A stretch of 64,000 nucleotides of DNA from Echiichthys vipera (lineage: Eukaryota > Chordata > Actinopteri > Perciformes > Trachinidae). Below, piece by piece: positions 45,291 through 57,799 of the stretch (position 1 is its first letter; each line of letters opens with the position of its first letter). Below the pieces are notes generated by a model. That model was not told the DNA's origin. It made no database searches and was given only the letters and a program-made list of their open reading frames with translations. Location of the stretch: the NCBI GenBank assembly GCA_963691815.1, contig OY829668.1, forward strand, positions 16,659,953 to 16,723,952, written 5' to 3'. The position numbers were made by a program, and so were the translations under genes.

Positions 45291-45463
45291 GAAGAAGTCT
45301 AATTGAGGACAGGGAAGTGTTTTTGGATGTTATAGGACAACCACAAGGAATTACATATGACTTTAAGGCCCGAGATGAGATTAAAGCTATGAACAAATTG
45401 AAGGAGCTGCAGGCCGGAATGACAGAAATGCTGACAGTGATGCACGTGAGTGGAGAGGACTAG
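45287..45463 (+). pseudogene. Short frame resembling part of a fish ERV envelope
   Basis: A 58-codon frame starts at an ATG that overlaps the TGA of the upstream frame (ATGA, 45287-45290). Its first 30 residues include LIEDREVFLDVIGQPQGI and FKARDEI, which resemble the region near the start of the transmembrane subunit of envelope proteins in some fish endogenous retroviruses. The similarity fades after that, and the frame ends at TAG 45461-45463. Another frame stays open for about 45 codons beyond this, into a Cys-rich hydrophobic stretch. No fusion peptide, immunosuppressive domain or complete membrane anchor can be identified. The assignment is from memory of the family and needs a database search. 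Confidence 0.4.
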
Positions 45464-45799
45464 AAGCAATAGCCCGAGAGTGGGGAGCGTTATGTGTAAA
45501 AGCTATTGCTGTAGACTGTACAAGAATGTTCATGCATTTCATATGTGTATGCTATCCAATATTAGAGTGTAAGTCGCATTATAAAGGTTACATCATAATC
45601 ATACACTAGAGAATAGTTCCAGGTTTTATGGTAATAAGACAATCAAGGTAAATCACATATAGTGACTTCAGGAGGGATATGGTATGGTGGATGTAAACAC
45701 ACACACAGATTAGATGGTTATAATCACCAGATCACAGCGGATGATCTCCATAGTTGAGAGTCCGGAAAGTCAGTCATTATATTCAGTTAGGTTAAGATT

Positions 45800-46045
45800 C
45801 ATTTTTATTCTAATCCAAACATGATTTAACACAACTGCACAACGCAGGCAAGCGCTAGTCTAAAGTTGCTCAGGCTTACACTACATTTATTACTCAGTTG
45901 ATAGTTTAACGGTAATTAAAGATTACGATTCATTTTCAGATATAGACACATATATACTCTAATTTCATGTTCTGATTCAACACAACTGCACAACGCAGGC
46001 CAGCGCTAATCCACAGTTTCTCAGGCTTACACTACATTTGATGGT
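45800..46045 (+). repeat. 151-bp direct duplication, two copies
   Basis: The string AACACAACTGCACAACGCAG occurs at 45828 and 45979, and CAGGCTTACACTACATTT at 45871 and 46022, both 151 bp apart. The copies differ by scattered substitutions. Confidence 0.8.
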
Positions 46046-46106
46046 TTCAGTTGAAAGTTTTACAGGTAACAACACTATATCATGATTGCAGTTATTATCT
46101 ACAGTA

Positions 46107-46277
46107 TTACAGTTTATTAACTTAGGTTTGTATAATCTCATTTCCAAATGTTTTATCATTGGTTAATTTTTTACAGTTTAATAAATTAGGTTTGTATAAT
46201 CTCATTTCAAAATGTTTTATCATTGGTTAATTTTTTACAGTTTAATAAATTAGGTTTGTATAATCTCATTTCCAAAT
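46107..46277 (+). repeat. 64-bp tandem repeat, ~2.7 copies
   Basis: The word TTACAGTTTA starts copies at 46107, 46171 and 46235, exactly 64 bp apart. Each copy continues with TTAGGTTTGTATAATCTCAT and TTTTATCATTGG. The third copy breaks at CCAAATG, where satellite A resumes, so the repeat forms the right edge of the insert. Confidence 0.9.
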
Positions 46278-49130
46278 GAGAGCACTTTAGCACACGTTTT
46301 GGCTCCCAAGAGAGCACTTTAGCACACGTTTTGGTTCTCAAGAGACCACTTTAGCTCACGTTTTGGCTTTCAAGGCGGCACTTTATCACTCCTTTTGGCT
46401 CCTAGAGGGCACTTAATAAATTGTTTAGGCTCCTAGAGGGAACTTTAGCACAAGTTTTGGTTTCTAGAGGGTACTCTAGCATGTTTGGCTCCTAGAGGGC
46501 ACTTTAGCACACGTTTTGGCTCCCAAGAGTGCACTTTAACACGTGTTTGACTCCTAGAGGGCACTTTAACACAATTTTTGGTTTCTAGGTGGCACTTTAC
46601 AACGTGTTTAGGCTTCTAGAGGGAACTTTAGCACAAGTTTGGGTTTCTAGAGGGTACTCTAGCACGTGTTTAGGCTCCTAGAGGGAACTTTAGCACAAGT
46701 TTTGGTTTCTAGAGGGTAATCTAGCATGTTTGGCTCCTAGAGAGCACTTTATCACACGTTTTGGCTTCCAAGATGGCACTTTAGCACACCTTTTTGGCTC
46801 CTAGAGGGCACTTAAGCACGTGTTTAGGCTCCTAGAGGGCATTTTAGCATGGGGTTTGGCTCGTAGAGGACACTTTCCCACGTGTTTTAGCTTGTAGAGG
46901 GCACCTTAACACAAGTTCTTGTTTCTAAAGGGCACTTTACCACGGGTTTAGGCTCCTAGAGGGAACTTTTGCACAAGTTTTGGTTTCTAGAGGGTACTCT
47001 AGCACGTGTTAAGGCTCCTAGAGGGAACTTTAGCACAAGTTTTGATTTCGAGAGGGCACTTAAGAACGTGTTTAGGCTCCTAGAGGGTACTTGAGCACAG
47101 GGTTTTGCTCGCAGAGGTCACCTTAACACGTGTTTGGGCTCCTGGAGGGCAGTTTAGCACAAGTTTTGGTTTCTAGAGGGCACTTTAGCAAACGTTTTGG
47201 TTTCCAAGACGGCACTTTAGATGACATTTTGGCTCCCAAGAGAGCACTTTAGCACACGTTTTGGCTCCAAGAGGGCACTTAAGCACGTGTTTAGGCTCCT
47301 AAAGAGCATTTTAGCAGAAGTTTTGGTTTCTAGAGGGCACTTTACCACGTGTTTAGGCTCCTAGAGGATACTTTAGCTCACGTTTTGGCTCCCAAGACTG
47401 CACTTTAGCACGTGTTTGGGCTCCAAGAGGAGACTTTGGCACGTGTTAAGGCTCCTGGAGCGAATTTTAGCACAAGTTTTGGTTTCTAGAGGGTACTCTA
47501 GCATGGGGTTTGGCTCGTATATGACACTTTAACAAATGTTTAGGCTCGTAGAGGGCACTTTAGCACAAGTTTTGTTTTCTAGAGAGCACTTTAGCACACG
47601 TTTTGGCTTCCAAGACGGCACTTTAGATCACTTTTTGGTTTTTAGAGGGCACTTTAGCACGTGTTTAGACTCCTAGAGGGCACTTTAGCACAAGTTTTGT
47701 CCCCTAGAGGACAATTTAACACTTGTTTGGGCTCCTAGATGGCACTTTAGCAAAAGTTTTGGTTTCTAGAGGGAACTTTACCAAGTGTTTAAGCTCCTAG
47801 AGAGAACTTAACACGTGCTTTGGCTCCTAAGAGAGAACTTTAGCACACGTTTTGGCTCCCAAGAGTGCACTTTAGCACCTGTTTGGGCTCCTAGAGGGCA
47901 CTTTAGCACGTGTTTGGGCTCCTTAGAGAGCACTTTAGCATACGATTTGGCTCCCAAGAGAACACTTTAGCACACATTTGGGCTTCCAAGATGGCACTGT
48001 ACCACACGTTTTGGCTTCTAGAGGGCACTTAAGTGTGTGTTTAGGCTCCTAGAGGGCACTTTAGCACAGGGTTTGGCTCGTAGAGGACACTTTAACACGT
48101 GTTTGGGCTCCTGGAGGGCACTTTAGCACGTGTTTGGGCTCCTAAGGGAGCACTTTAGCACACGATTTGGCTCCTAGAGGACACTTTAGCAAGTGTTTAG
48201 GCTCCTAGAGGACACTTAAGCAAACATCTTGGCTCCCATGACTGCACTTTAGCATGTGTTTGACCCCCAAGAAGGCACTTAAGCACGTGTTTGGGCTCCT
48301 AAGAGAGCACTTTAGCAAATGTTTGGGCTCCTAGAGGGCACTTTAGCAGACGTTTTGGCTTCCAAGACGGCACTTTAGCACACGTTTTGGCTCCCAAGAG
48401 AGCACTTTAGTACACATTTTGGCTTCCAAGATGGCACTTTAGCACACGTTTTGGCTCTTAGAGGGAACTTAAGCACAATTTTAGGCTCCCAGAGGGGACT
48501 TTAGCACAAGGTTTGGTTTCTAGAGGGAACTTTACCACGTGTTTAGGTTCCTAGAGGGAACGTAGCACAAGTTTTGGTATCTAGAGGGTACTGTAGCATG
48601 TTTGGCTCCTAGATGGCACTTTAGCACACGTTTTGGCTCCTATGAGGATACTTTGGCACACGTTTTGGCTCCCAAGAGTGCACTTTAGCACGTGTTTGGG
48701 CTCCTAAGAGAGCACTTTAGCACACGGTTTGGCTCCCAAGAGAGCACTTTAGCACACATTTTGGCTTCCAAGATGGCACTTTAGGCTTGGAAGCCTTGTT
48801 TGGCTTGTAGAGGACACTTTAACACATGTTTGGGCTCCTGGAGGGAACTTTAGCAAGTTTTGGTTTCTAGAGGGCACTTTCCCACGTGTTTAGGCTCCAA
48901 GTGGGAAATTTAGCACAAGTTTTAGTTTCTAGAGGGTACTTTGGCATATTTGGCTCCTAGAGGGAACTTTAGCACACGTTTTGGCTCCAACGCGGATCCT
49001 TTAGCACACGTTTTGGCTCCTAAGACTTCACTTTAGCATGTGTTTTAGCCCCAAGAAGGCACTTTAGCACGTGTTTGGGCTCCTAAGAGAGCACTTTAGC
49101 AAGTGTTTGGGCTCCTAGAGGGCACTTTAG

Positions 49131-49690
49131 CGGACGTTTTGGCTTCCAAAATGGCACTTTAGCACATGTTTTGGCTCTTAGAGGGAACTTAAGCACGTTT
49201 TTAGGCTCCTAGAGGGCACTTTAGCACAAGGTTTGGTTTCTAGAGGGAACTTTACCACGTGTTTAGGTTCCTAGAGGGAACTTTAGCACAAGTTTTGGTA
49301 TCTAGAGGGTACTGTAGCATGTTTGGCTCCTAGATGGCACTTTCTCACACGTTTTGGCTCCTATGAGGATACTTTGGCACACGTTTTGGCTCCCAAGAGT
49401 GCACTTTAGCCCGTGTTTGGGCTCCTAAGAGAGCACTTTAGCACACGGTTTGGCTCCCAAGAGAGCACTTTAGCACACATTTTGGCTTCCAAGATGGCAC
49501 TTTAGCACACGTTTTGGCTCCTAGAGGGCACTTAAGTATTTGTTTAGGCCCCTAGAGGGCACTTTAGCACAGGGTTTGGCTCGTAGAGGACACTTTAATA
49601 CTTGTTTGGGCTCCTAGTGGGCACTTTAGCACAGGGTTTGGCTCGTAAAGGACATTTTAACACGTGTTTGGGCTCCTGGAGGGAACTTTA
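49131..49690 (-). repeat. ~560-bp block duplicated at 52205 (copy 1)
   Basis: The block from CGGACGTTTTGGCTTCCAAA through GGGCTCCTGGAGGG recurs at 52205-52764, an offset of 3074 bp, with almost no differences seen. It includes rare monomers such as AAGTATTTGTTTAGGCCCC. A more diverged relative lies at about 48350-48790. Confidence 0.8.
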
Positions 49691-49722
49691 GCACATGCTT
49701 TTGCTCCTGAGAGAGCACTTTA

Positions 49723-52700
49723 GATCACGTTTAGGCTGCTAGGAGGAACTTTAGCACAAGTTTTTGTTTCTAGAGGGTACTCTGGCATGTTTGGCTCCTA
49801 GAGGGCACTTTACCACACGTTTTGGCTCCAAAGAGGATACTTTAGCACACGTTTTAGCTCCCAATACTGCACTTTAGCACGTGTTTGGGCTCCGAGAGGG
49901 CACTTTGGTACGTGCTTTGGCTCCTAAGAGAGCAATTTAGCAAAAATTTTAGCTCCCAAGAGAGCACTTTAGCAGACGTTTTGGCTTCCAAGACGGCACT
50001 TTAGAACACGTTTCGGCTCCAAGAGGGCACTTAAGCACGTCTTTAGGCTCCTAGAGGGTACTTTAGCACAGGGTTTGGCTCGTAGAGGACATTTTAACAC
50101 GTGTTTGGGCTCCTGGAGGGCACTTTAGCACATGCTTTTGCTCCTGAGAGAGCACTTTAGCACACGTTTTTGCTTCCGAGATAGCATTTTAGATCACGTT
50201 TTGGCTCCTAGAGGGCAAATAAACAAGTGTTTAGGCTCCTAAGGGCACTTTAGCACAAGTTTGGGTTTGTAGAGGGCCCTTTGCTACGTCTTTAGGCTCC
50301 TAGGAGAAACTTTAGGTTTTTGTTTCTAGAGGGTACTCTGGCATGTTTGGCTCCTAGAGGGCACTTTAGCACACGTTTTGGCTCCAAAGAGGATATTTTG
50401 GCACACGTTTTGGCTCCCAAGACTGCACTTTAGCACGTGTTTGGGCTCCAAGAGGGCACTTTAGCATGTGTTTGGGCTCCTAAGAGAGCACTTTAGCACG
50501 TGTTTGGAATCCTAGGGGGAACTTTAGCACATGCCTTGGCTCCTGAGAGAGCACTTTAGCAGACGTTTTGGCTCACAAGAGAGCACTTTAGCATACATTT
50601 TGGCTTCCAAGACTGCACTTTAGCACGTGTTTGGACTCCAAGAGGACACTTTGGCACGTGCTTTGGCTCCTAAGAGTGCACTTTAGCACACATTTTAGCT
50701 CCCAAGAGAGCACTTTTGCAAATGTTTTGGATTCCAAGACAGCACTTTAGCACACGTTTTGGCTCCAAGAGGGCACTTAAGCATGTGTTTAGGCTCCTAG
50801 AAGGCACTTTAGCACAGGGTTTGGCTTGTAGAGGACACTCTAACACGTGTTTCCTGGAGGGCACTTTAGCACAAGTTTTGGTTTCTAGAGGGCACTTTCC
50901 CAAGTGTTTAGGTCCCTAGAGGGAACTTTAGCACAAGTTTTGGTTTCTAGAAGGTACTCTGGCATATTTGGCTCCTAGAGGGCACTTAGGCACACGTTTT
51001 GGCTCCAAAGAGGATACTTTAGCACACGTTTTGGCTCCCAAGACTGCACTTTAGCACGTGTTTGGGCTCCAAGAGGGCACTTTAGCACCTGTTTAGGTTC
51101 CTAGAGGGAACTTTAGCACAAGCTTTGGTTTCTAGAGGGTACTCTAGCATGGGGTTTGACTCGTAGAGGACATTTAACACGTGTTTCGGCTCATAGAGGG
51201 CACTTTAGCACAAATTTTGTTTTCTAGAGAGCAATTTAGCACACTTTTTGGCTTCCAATACGACACTTGAGATCACGTTTTGGGTCCTAGAGGGCACTTT
51301 AGCAAGTCTTTAGACTCCTAGAAGGCACTGTAGCACAAGTTCTGTCCCCTAGATGACACTTTAAAACGTGTATGGGCTCCTAGGGGACCCTTTAGCACAA
51401 GTTTTGGTTTCTAGAGGGCTCTTTACCATGTGTTTAGGCTCCTAGAGGGAACTTTAGCACAAGTTTTGGTTTCTAGAGGGTACTCTGGCATGTTTGGCTC
51501 CTAGAGGGCACTTTAGCACACGTTTTGGCACCAAAGAGGATACTTTGGCACACGTTTTGGCTCCCAAGACTGCACTTTAGCACGTGTTTGGGCTCCAAGA
51601 GGGCACTTAAGCATGTGTTTGGGCTCCTAAGAGAGCACTTTAACACGTGTTTGGAATCCTAGGGGGAACTTTAGCACATGCCTTGGCTCCTGAGAGAGCA
51701 CTTTAGCAGACGTTTTGGCTTCCAAGACGGCACTTTAGCACACGTTTTGGCTCCAAGAGGGCACTTAAGCATGTGTTTAGGCTCCTAAGGGGCACTTTAG
51801 CACAGGGTTTGGCTCGTAGAGGACACTTTATCACGTGTTTGGGCTCCTGGAGGGCACTTTAGCACAAGTTTTGGTTTCTAGAGGGTACTCTAGCATGTTT
51901 GGCTCTTTGTTGGCACTTTAGCACACGTTTGGGCTCCTAAGAGAGCACTTTAGCACGTGTTTGGGCTCCTAGAGGGCACTTTAGCACATGCCTTGGCTCC
52001 TGAGAGAGCACTTTAGCAGACGTTTTGGCTCACAAGAGAGCACTTTAGCATACATTTTGGCTTCAAAGACAACACTTTAGCACACGTTTTGGCTCCTAGA
52101 GGGTACTTAAGCACATGTTTAGGCTCCTAAGGGGCACTTTAGAACAGGTTTTGGCTCGTAGAGGAAACTTTATCACGTGTTTGGGCTCCTGGAGGGCACT
52201 TTAGCGGACGTTTTGGCTTCCAAAATGGCACTTTAGCACATGTTTTGGCTCTTAGAGGGAACTTAAGCACGTTTTTAGGCTCCTAGAGGGCACTTTAGCA
52301 CAAGGTTTGGTTTCTAGAGGGAACTTTACCACGTGTTTAGGTTCCTAGAGGGAACTTTAGCACAAGTTTTGGTATCTAGAGGGTACTGTAGCATGTTTGG
52401 CTCCTAGATGGCACTTTCTCACACGTTTTGGCTCCTATGAGGATACTTTGGCACACGTTTTGGCTCCCAAGAGTGCACTTTAGCCCGTGTTTGGGCTCCT
52501 AAGAGAGCACTTTAGCACACGGTTTGGCTCCCAAGAGAGCACTTTAGCACACATTTTGGCTTCCAAGATGGCACTTTAGCACACGTTTTGGCTCCTAGAG
52601 GGCACTTAAGTATTTGTTTAGGCCCCTAGAGGGCACTTTAGCACAGGGTTTGGCTCGTAGAGGACACTTTAATACTTGTTTGGGCTCCTAGTGGGCACTT

Positions 52701-54860
52701 TAGCACAGGGTTTGGCTCGTAAAGGACATTTTAACACGTGTTTGGGCTCCTGGAGGGCACTTTAGCACAAGTTTTGGTTTCTAGAGGGTACTCTAGCATG
52801 TTTGTTCTTTGTTGGCACTTTAGCACACGTTTGGGCTCCTAAAGGACACATTAGCATGTGGTTGGGCTCTTAAAAGAGCACTTTAGCACACGATTTGGCT
52901 CCCAAGAAAGCACTTTAGCACACGTATTGGCTTCCAAGATGGCACTTTAGCACACGGTGTGGCTCCTAGAGGGCACTCAAGTGTGTGTTTGGGCTCCTAG
53001 AGGGCACTTTAGCACAGGGTTTGGCTCCTAGAGGACACTTTAACACGTGTTTGGGCTCCTAGACGGCACATTAGCACAAGTTATGGTTTCTAGAGGGCAT
53101 TTAAGCACACGTTTTGGCTCCAAATAGGATACTTTAGCACGTGTTTGGGCTCCAAGTGGGCACTTTAGCACGTGTTTGGGCTCCTAGATGGAACTTTAGC
53201 ACATGCTTTGTCTCCTCAGAGAGCACTTTAGCTAAAATTTTAGCTCCCAAGAGAGCACTTTAGTAGACGTTTTGGCTTCCAAGTTGGCACTTTAGCACAC
53301 GTTCTGACTCCAAGAGGGCACTTAAGCACGTCTTTAGGCTCCTGGAGGGTACTTTAGCAGAGGGTTTGGCTCGTGGAGGACATTTTAACACGTGTTTGGG
53401 CTCCTGGAGGGCACTTTAGCACATGCTTTTGCTCCTGAGAGAGCACTTTAGATCACGTTTAGGCTGCTAGGAGGAACTTTAGCACAAGTTTTGGTTTCTA
53501 GAGGGTACTCTGGCATGTTTGGCTCCTAGAGGGCACTTTACCACATATTTTGGCTCCAAAGAGGATACTTTAGCACACGTTTTAGCTCCCAATACTGCAC
53601 TTTAGCACGTGTTTGGGCTCCGAGAGGGCACTTTGGCACGTGCTTTGGCTCCTAAGAGAGCAATTTAGCAAAAATTTTAGCTCCCAAGAGAGCACTTTAG
53701 CAGACGTTTTGGCTTCCAAGACGGCACTTTAGAACACGTTTCGGCTCCAAGAGGGCACTTAAGCACGTCTTTAGGCTCCTAGAGGGTACTTTAGCACAGG
53801 GTTTGGCTCGTAGAGGACATTTTAACACGTGTTTGGGCTCCTGGAGGGCACTTTAGCACATGCTTTTGCTCCTGAGAGAGCACTTTAGCACACGTTTTTG
53901 CTTACGAGATAGCATTTTAGATCACGTTTTGGCTCGTAGAGGGCAAATAAACAAGTGTTTAGGCTCCTAAGGGCACTTTAGCACAAGTTTGGGTTTGTAG
54001 AGGGCCCTTTGCTATGTGTTTAGGCTCCTAGGAGAAACTTTAGGTTTTAGTTTCTAGAGGGTACTCTGGCATGTTTGGCTCCTAGAGGGCACTTTAGCAC
54101 ACGTTTTGGCTCCAAAGAGGATACTTTAGCACACGTTTTGGCTCCCAATACTGCACTTTAGCACGTGTTTGGGCTCCAAGAGGGCACTTAAGCATGTGTT
54201 TAGGCTCCTAGAGGGCACTTTAGCGCAGGCTTTGGCTTGTAGAGGACACTCTAACACGTGTTTCCTGGAGGGCACTTTAGCACAAGTTTTGGTTTCTAGA
54301 GGGCATTTTCCCAAGTGTTTAGACTCCTAGAGGGAACTTTAGCACAAGCTTTGGTTTCTAGAGGGTACTCTAGCATGGGGTTTGACTCGTAGAGGACATT
54401 TAACACGTGTTTGGGCTCGTAGAGGACACTTTAGCACAAGTTTTGTTTTCTAGAGAGCTATTTAGCACACTTTTTGGCTTCCAACACGACACTTTAGATC
54501 ACGTTTTGGGTCCTAGAGGGCACTTTAGCAAGTGTTTAGACTCCTAGAATGCACTGTAGCACAAGTGCTGTCCCCTAGAGGAAACTTTAAAACGTGTTTG
54601 GGCTCCTAGGGGACCCTTTAGCACAAGTTTTGGTCTATAGAGGGCACTTTACCACCTGTTTAGGCTCCTAGAGGTAACTTTAGCACAAGTTTTGGTTTCT
54701 AGAGGGTACTCTGGCATGTTTGGCTCCTAGAGGGCACTTTAGCACACGTTTTGTCTCCAAAGAGGATACTTTGGCACACGTTTTGGCTCCCAAGACTGCA
54801 CTTTAGCACGTGTTTGGGCTCCAAGAGGGCACTTAAGCATGTGTTTGGGCACCTAAAAGA
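49723..54860 (-). repeat. Large duplication: ~49.7-51.6 kb resembles ~53.45-54.85 kb
   Basis: Blocks starting GATCACGTTTAGGCTGCTAG at 49723 and 53451 (offset 3728 bp) stay colinear for about 600 bp. They continue with internal deletions to GTTTGGGCTCCAAGAGGGCA near 51590 and 54810. The spurious 77- and 62-codon minus-strand frames at 50670 and 54126 are copies of the same block. The changing offset (3728 down to about 3220) shows later loss of monomer groups from the second copy. Confidence 0.65.
52205..52764 (-). repeat. ~560-bp block duplicated from/to 49131 (copy 2)
   Basis: The near-identical partner of 49131-49690. Copy 2 is followed by a different monomer run, so the edges of the duplicated block can be placed to within a monomer or two. 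Confidence 0.8.
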
Positions 54861-55160
54861 GCACTTTAGCACGTGTTTTGGCTCCTAGAAGGCACTTTAG
54901 CAGATGTTTTGGCTTCCAAGACTGCACTTTAGCAAACGTTTTGGCTCCTAGAGGGCACTTATGCACGTGTTTAGGCTCCTATAGGGCACTTTAGCACAGG
55001 GTTTGGCTCGTAGAGGACACCTAACACGTGTTTTGGCTCCGGAAGGGCACTTTAGCACACGTTATGGCTCCATTGAGGATACTTTGGCACACGTTTTGGC
55101 TCCTAAGAGAGCACTTTTGCACACGATTTGGCTCCCAATAGAGCACTTTAGCAAACGTTT

Positions 55161-55960
55161 TGCCTCCTAGAGGGCACTTAAGCACGTGTTTTGGCTTCCA
55201 AGACAGCACTTTAGCACACATTTTGGCTCCTAGAGGGCGCTTTACCGTGTGTTTGGGCTCCTAGAGGGAACTTTAGCACAAGTTTTGGTTTCTAGAGGGT
55301 ACTCTAGAATGTTTTGCTCCTAGATGGCACTTTAGCACACGTTTTGGCTCCCAAGAGTCCACTTTAGCACTTGTTTAGGCTCCTAGAGGGCACATTAGCA
55401 GATGTTTTGGCTTCCAAGACTGCACTTTAGCAAACATTTTGGCTCCTAGAGGGCACTTAAGCACGTGTTTAGGCTCCTATAGGGCACTTTAGCACAGGGT
55501 TTGGCTCGTAGAGTACACTTTAACACGTGTTTGGGCTCCGGAAGGGCAGTTTAGCACACAATTTGGCTCCTTTGAGGATACTTTGGCACACAATTTGGCT
55601 CCCTAGAGTTCACTTTAGCACATGTTTGGGCTCCTAGAGGGCACTTTAGCACAAGTTTTGGCTCCTAAGAGAGCACTTTTGCACACGATTTGGCTCCCAA
55701 TAGAGGACTTTAGCAAACGTTTTGCCTCCTAGAGGGCACTTAAGCACGTGTTTTGGCTTCCAAGACAGCACTTTAGCACACATTTTGGCTCCTAGAGGGC
55801 GCTTTACCGTGTGTTTGGGCTCCTAGAGGGAACTTTAGCACAAGTTTTGGTTTCTAGAGGGTACTCTAGAATGTTTTGCTCCTAGATGGCACTTTAGCAC
55901 ACGTTTTGGCTCCTATGAGGATACTTTGGCACACGTTTTGGCTCCCAAGAGTCCACTTTA
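55161..55960 (-). repeat. 562-bp higher-order repeat pair
   Basis: A block starting TGCCTCCTAGAGGGCACTTA at 55161 recurs at 55723, 562 bp later. The shared run includes GGGCGCTTTACCGTGTGTTT and TCTAGAATGTTTTGCTCC. Both copies have the same rare variants. Confidence 0.8.
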
Positions 55961-57799
55961 GCACTTGTTATGGCTCCTAGAGGGCACTTTAGCACACATT
56001 TTGGCTTCAAAGATGCCACTTTAGCACACGTTTTGGCTCCTATAGGGCACTGAAGTGTGTGTTTAGGCTCCTAGATGGTACTTTAGCACAAGTTTCGCTC
56101 GTAGAGGACACTTCAACACGTGTTTGGGCTCCTAGAGGGTACTTTAGCACAGGGTTTGGCTCGTAGAGGACACTTTAACACGTGTTTGCGATCCTAGAGG
56201 GCACTTTAACACGTGTTTGGGCTCCCAGAGGGCACTTTAGCACAAGTTTTAGTTTCTAGAGGGCACTTTATCATGTGTTTAGGCTCCTAGAGGGAACTTT
56301 AGCACAAGTTTTGGTTTCTTGAGGGTACTCTGGCATGTTTTCTCCTAGAGGGCACTTTAGCACACGTTTTGGCTCCAAAAAGGATACTTTAGCACACGTT
56401 TTGGCTCCCAAGACTGCACTTAAGCACGTGTTTGGGCTCTAAGAGGGCACCTTTGCACGTGTTTGGGCTCCTAGAGTGAACTTTAGCACATGCTGGATCC
56501 TGAGAGAGCACTTTAGCACACGTTTTGGCTTCCAAGACGACACTTGAGCACACGTTTAGGCTCCTAGAGGGCTCTTGAGCACATGTTTTGGCTCCCAAGA
56601 CTGCACTTCAGCACGTGTTTGGGCTCCAAGAGGGCACTTTAACACGTGTTGGGGCTCCTAAGAGAGCACTTTAGCCCGTGTTTGGGCTCCTAGAGGGCAC
56701 ATAAGCAGATGTTGTGTCTTCCAAGACGGCACTTTAGCACACGTTTTGGCTCCTAGAGTGCCCTTCATCACGTGTTTAGGCTCCTAAAGGGCACTTTAGC
56801 ACAAGTTCTGTCCCCTAGAGGAAACTTTAACACGCGTTTGGGTTCCTAGGGGACACTTTAGCACGAGTTTTGGTTTCTAGAGGACACTTTACCACGTGTT
56901 TAGGCTCCTAGAGGGCACTTCATCACGTGTTTAGGCTCCTAGAGAGCACTTTAGCACAGGTTTTGGCTCATAGAGGACACTTCAACACGTGTTTGGGCTC
57001 CAGAAGGGCACTTTAGCACAAGTTTTGGTTTCTAGAGGGCACTTTACCACGTGTTTGGGATTCTAGAGGGAAGTTTAGCACAAGTTTTGGTTTCTACAGG
57101 GTACTATGGCATATTTGGCTCCTAGAGGGCACTTTAGCACACGTGTTTTGGCTCCAAAGAGGATACTTTAGCACACGTTTTGGCTCCCAAGACTGCACTT
57201 TTGCACGTGTTTGGGCTCCAAGAGGGCACTTTACCACGTGTTTAGGCTCCTAGAGGGAACTTTAGCACAAGTTTTGGTTTCTAGAGGGTAATCTAGCATG
57301 GGGTTTGGCTCGTAGAGGACACTTTAACACGTGCTTTGGCTCGTAGAGGGCACTTTAGCACAAGTTTTGGTTTCTAGAGGGCACTTTACCACGTGTTTAG
57401 GCTTCTAGAGGGAATTTTAGAACAAGTTTTGGTTTCTAGAGGGTACTCTGGCATATTTGGCTCCTAGAGGGCACTTTAGCACACGTGGATGGCTCCAGAG
57501 AGGATACTTTAGCACACGTTTTGGCTACCAAGACTGCACTTTTGCACGTGTTTGGGCTCCAAGAGGGCACTTTAGCACGTGTTTAGGCTCATAGAGGGAA
57601 CTTTAGCAGAAGTTTTGGTTTCTAGAGGGTAATCTAGCATGGGGTTTGGCTCGTAGAGGAAAATTTAACACGTGTTTTGGCTCGTAGAGGGCACTTTAGC
57701 AAAAGTTTTGTTTTCTAGAGAGCACTTTAGCACACTTTTTGGCTTCCAAGACGGCACTTTTGATCACGGTTTGGCTCCTAGAGGGCACTTTAGCTTGTG

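Larger units (their letters stand above)
44267..46277. other. Non-satellite insert with ERV-like coding remnants
   Basis: Satellite A stops in GTTTCTATAGGGTACT and resumes after CATTTCCAAATG. The 2.0-kb insert starts TGTGGAAGAAAATATG, possibly an LTR-like TG end. It contains a 225-codon open frame (44613-45290), a 58-codon frame overlapping its stop (45287-45463), an AT-rich right half with a 151-bp direct duplication, and a 64-bp tandem repeat at the right edge. I found no target duplication and no matching right LTR. The weak resemblance of the short frame to a fish retroviral envelope suggests a degraded endogenous retrovirus fragment, but this is not settled. Confidence 0.55.
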
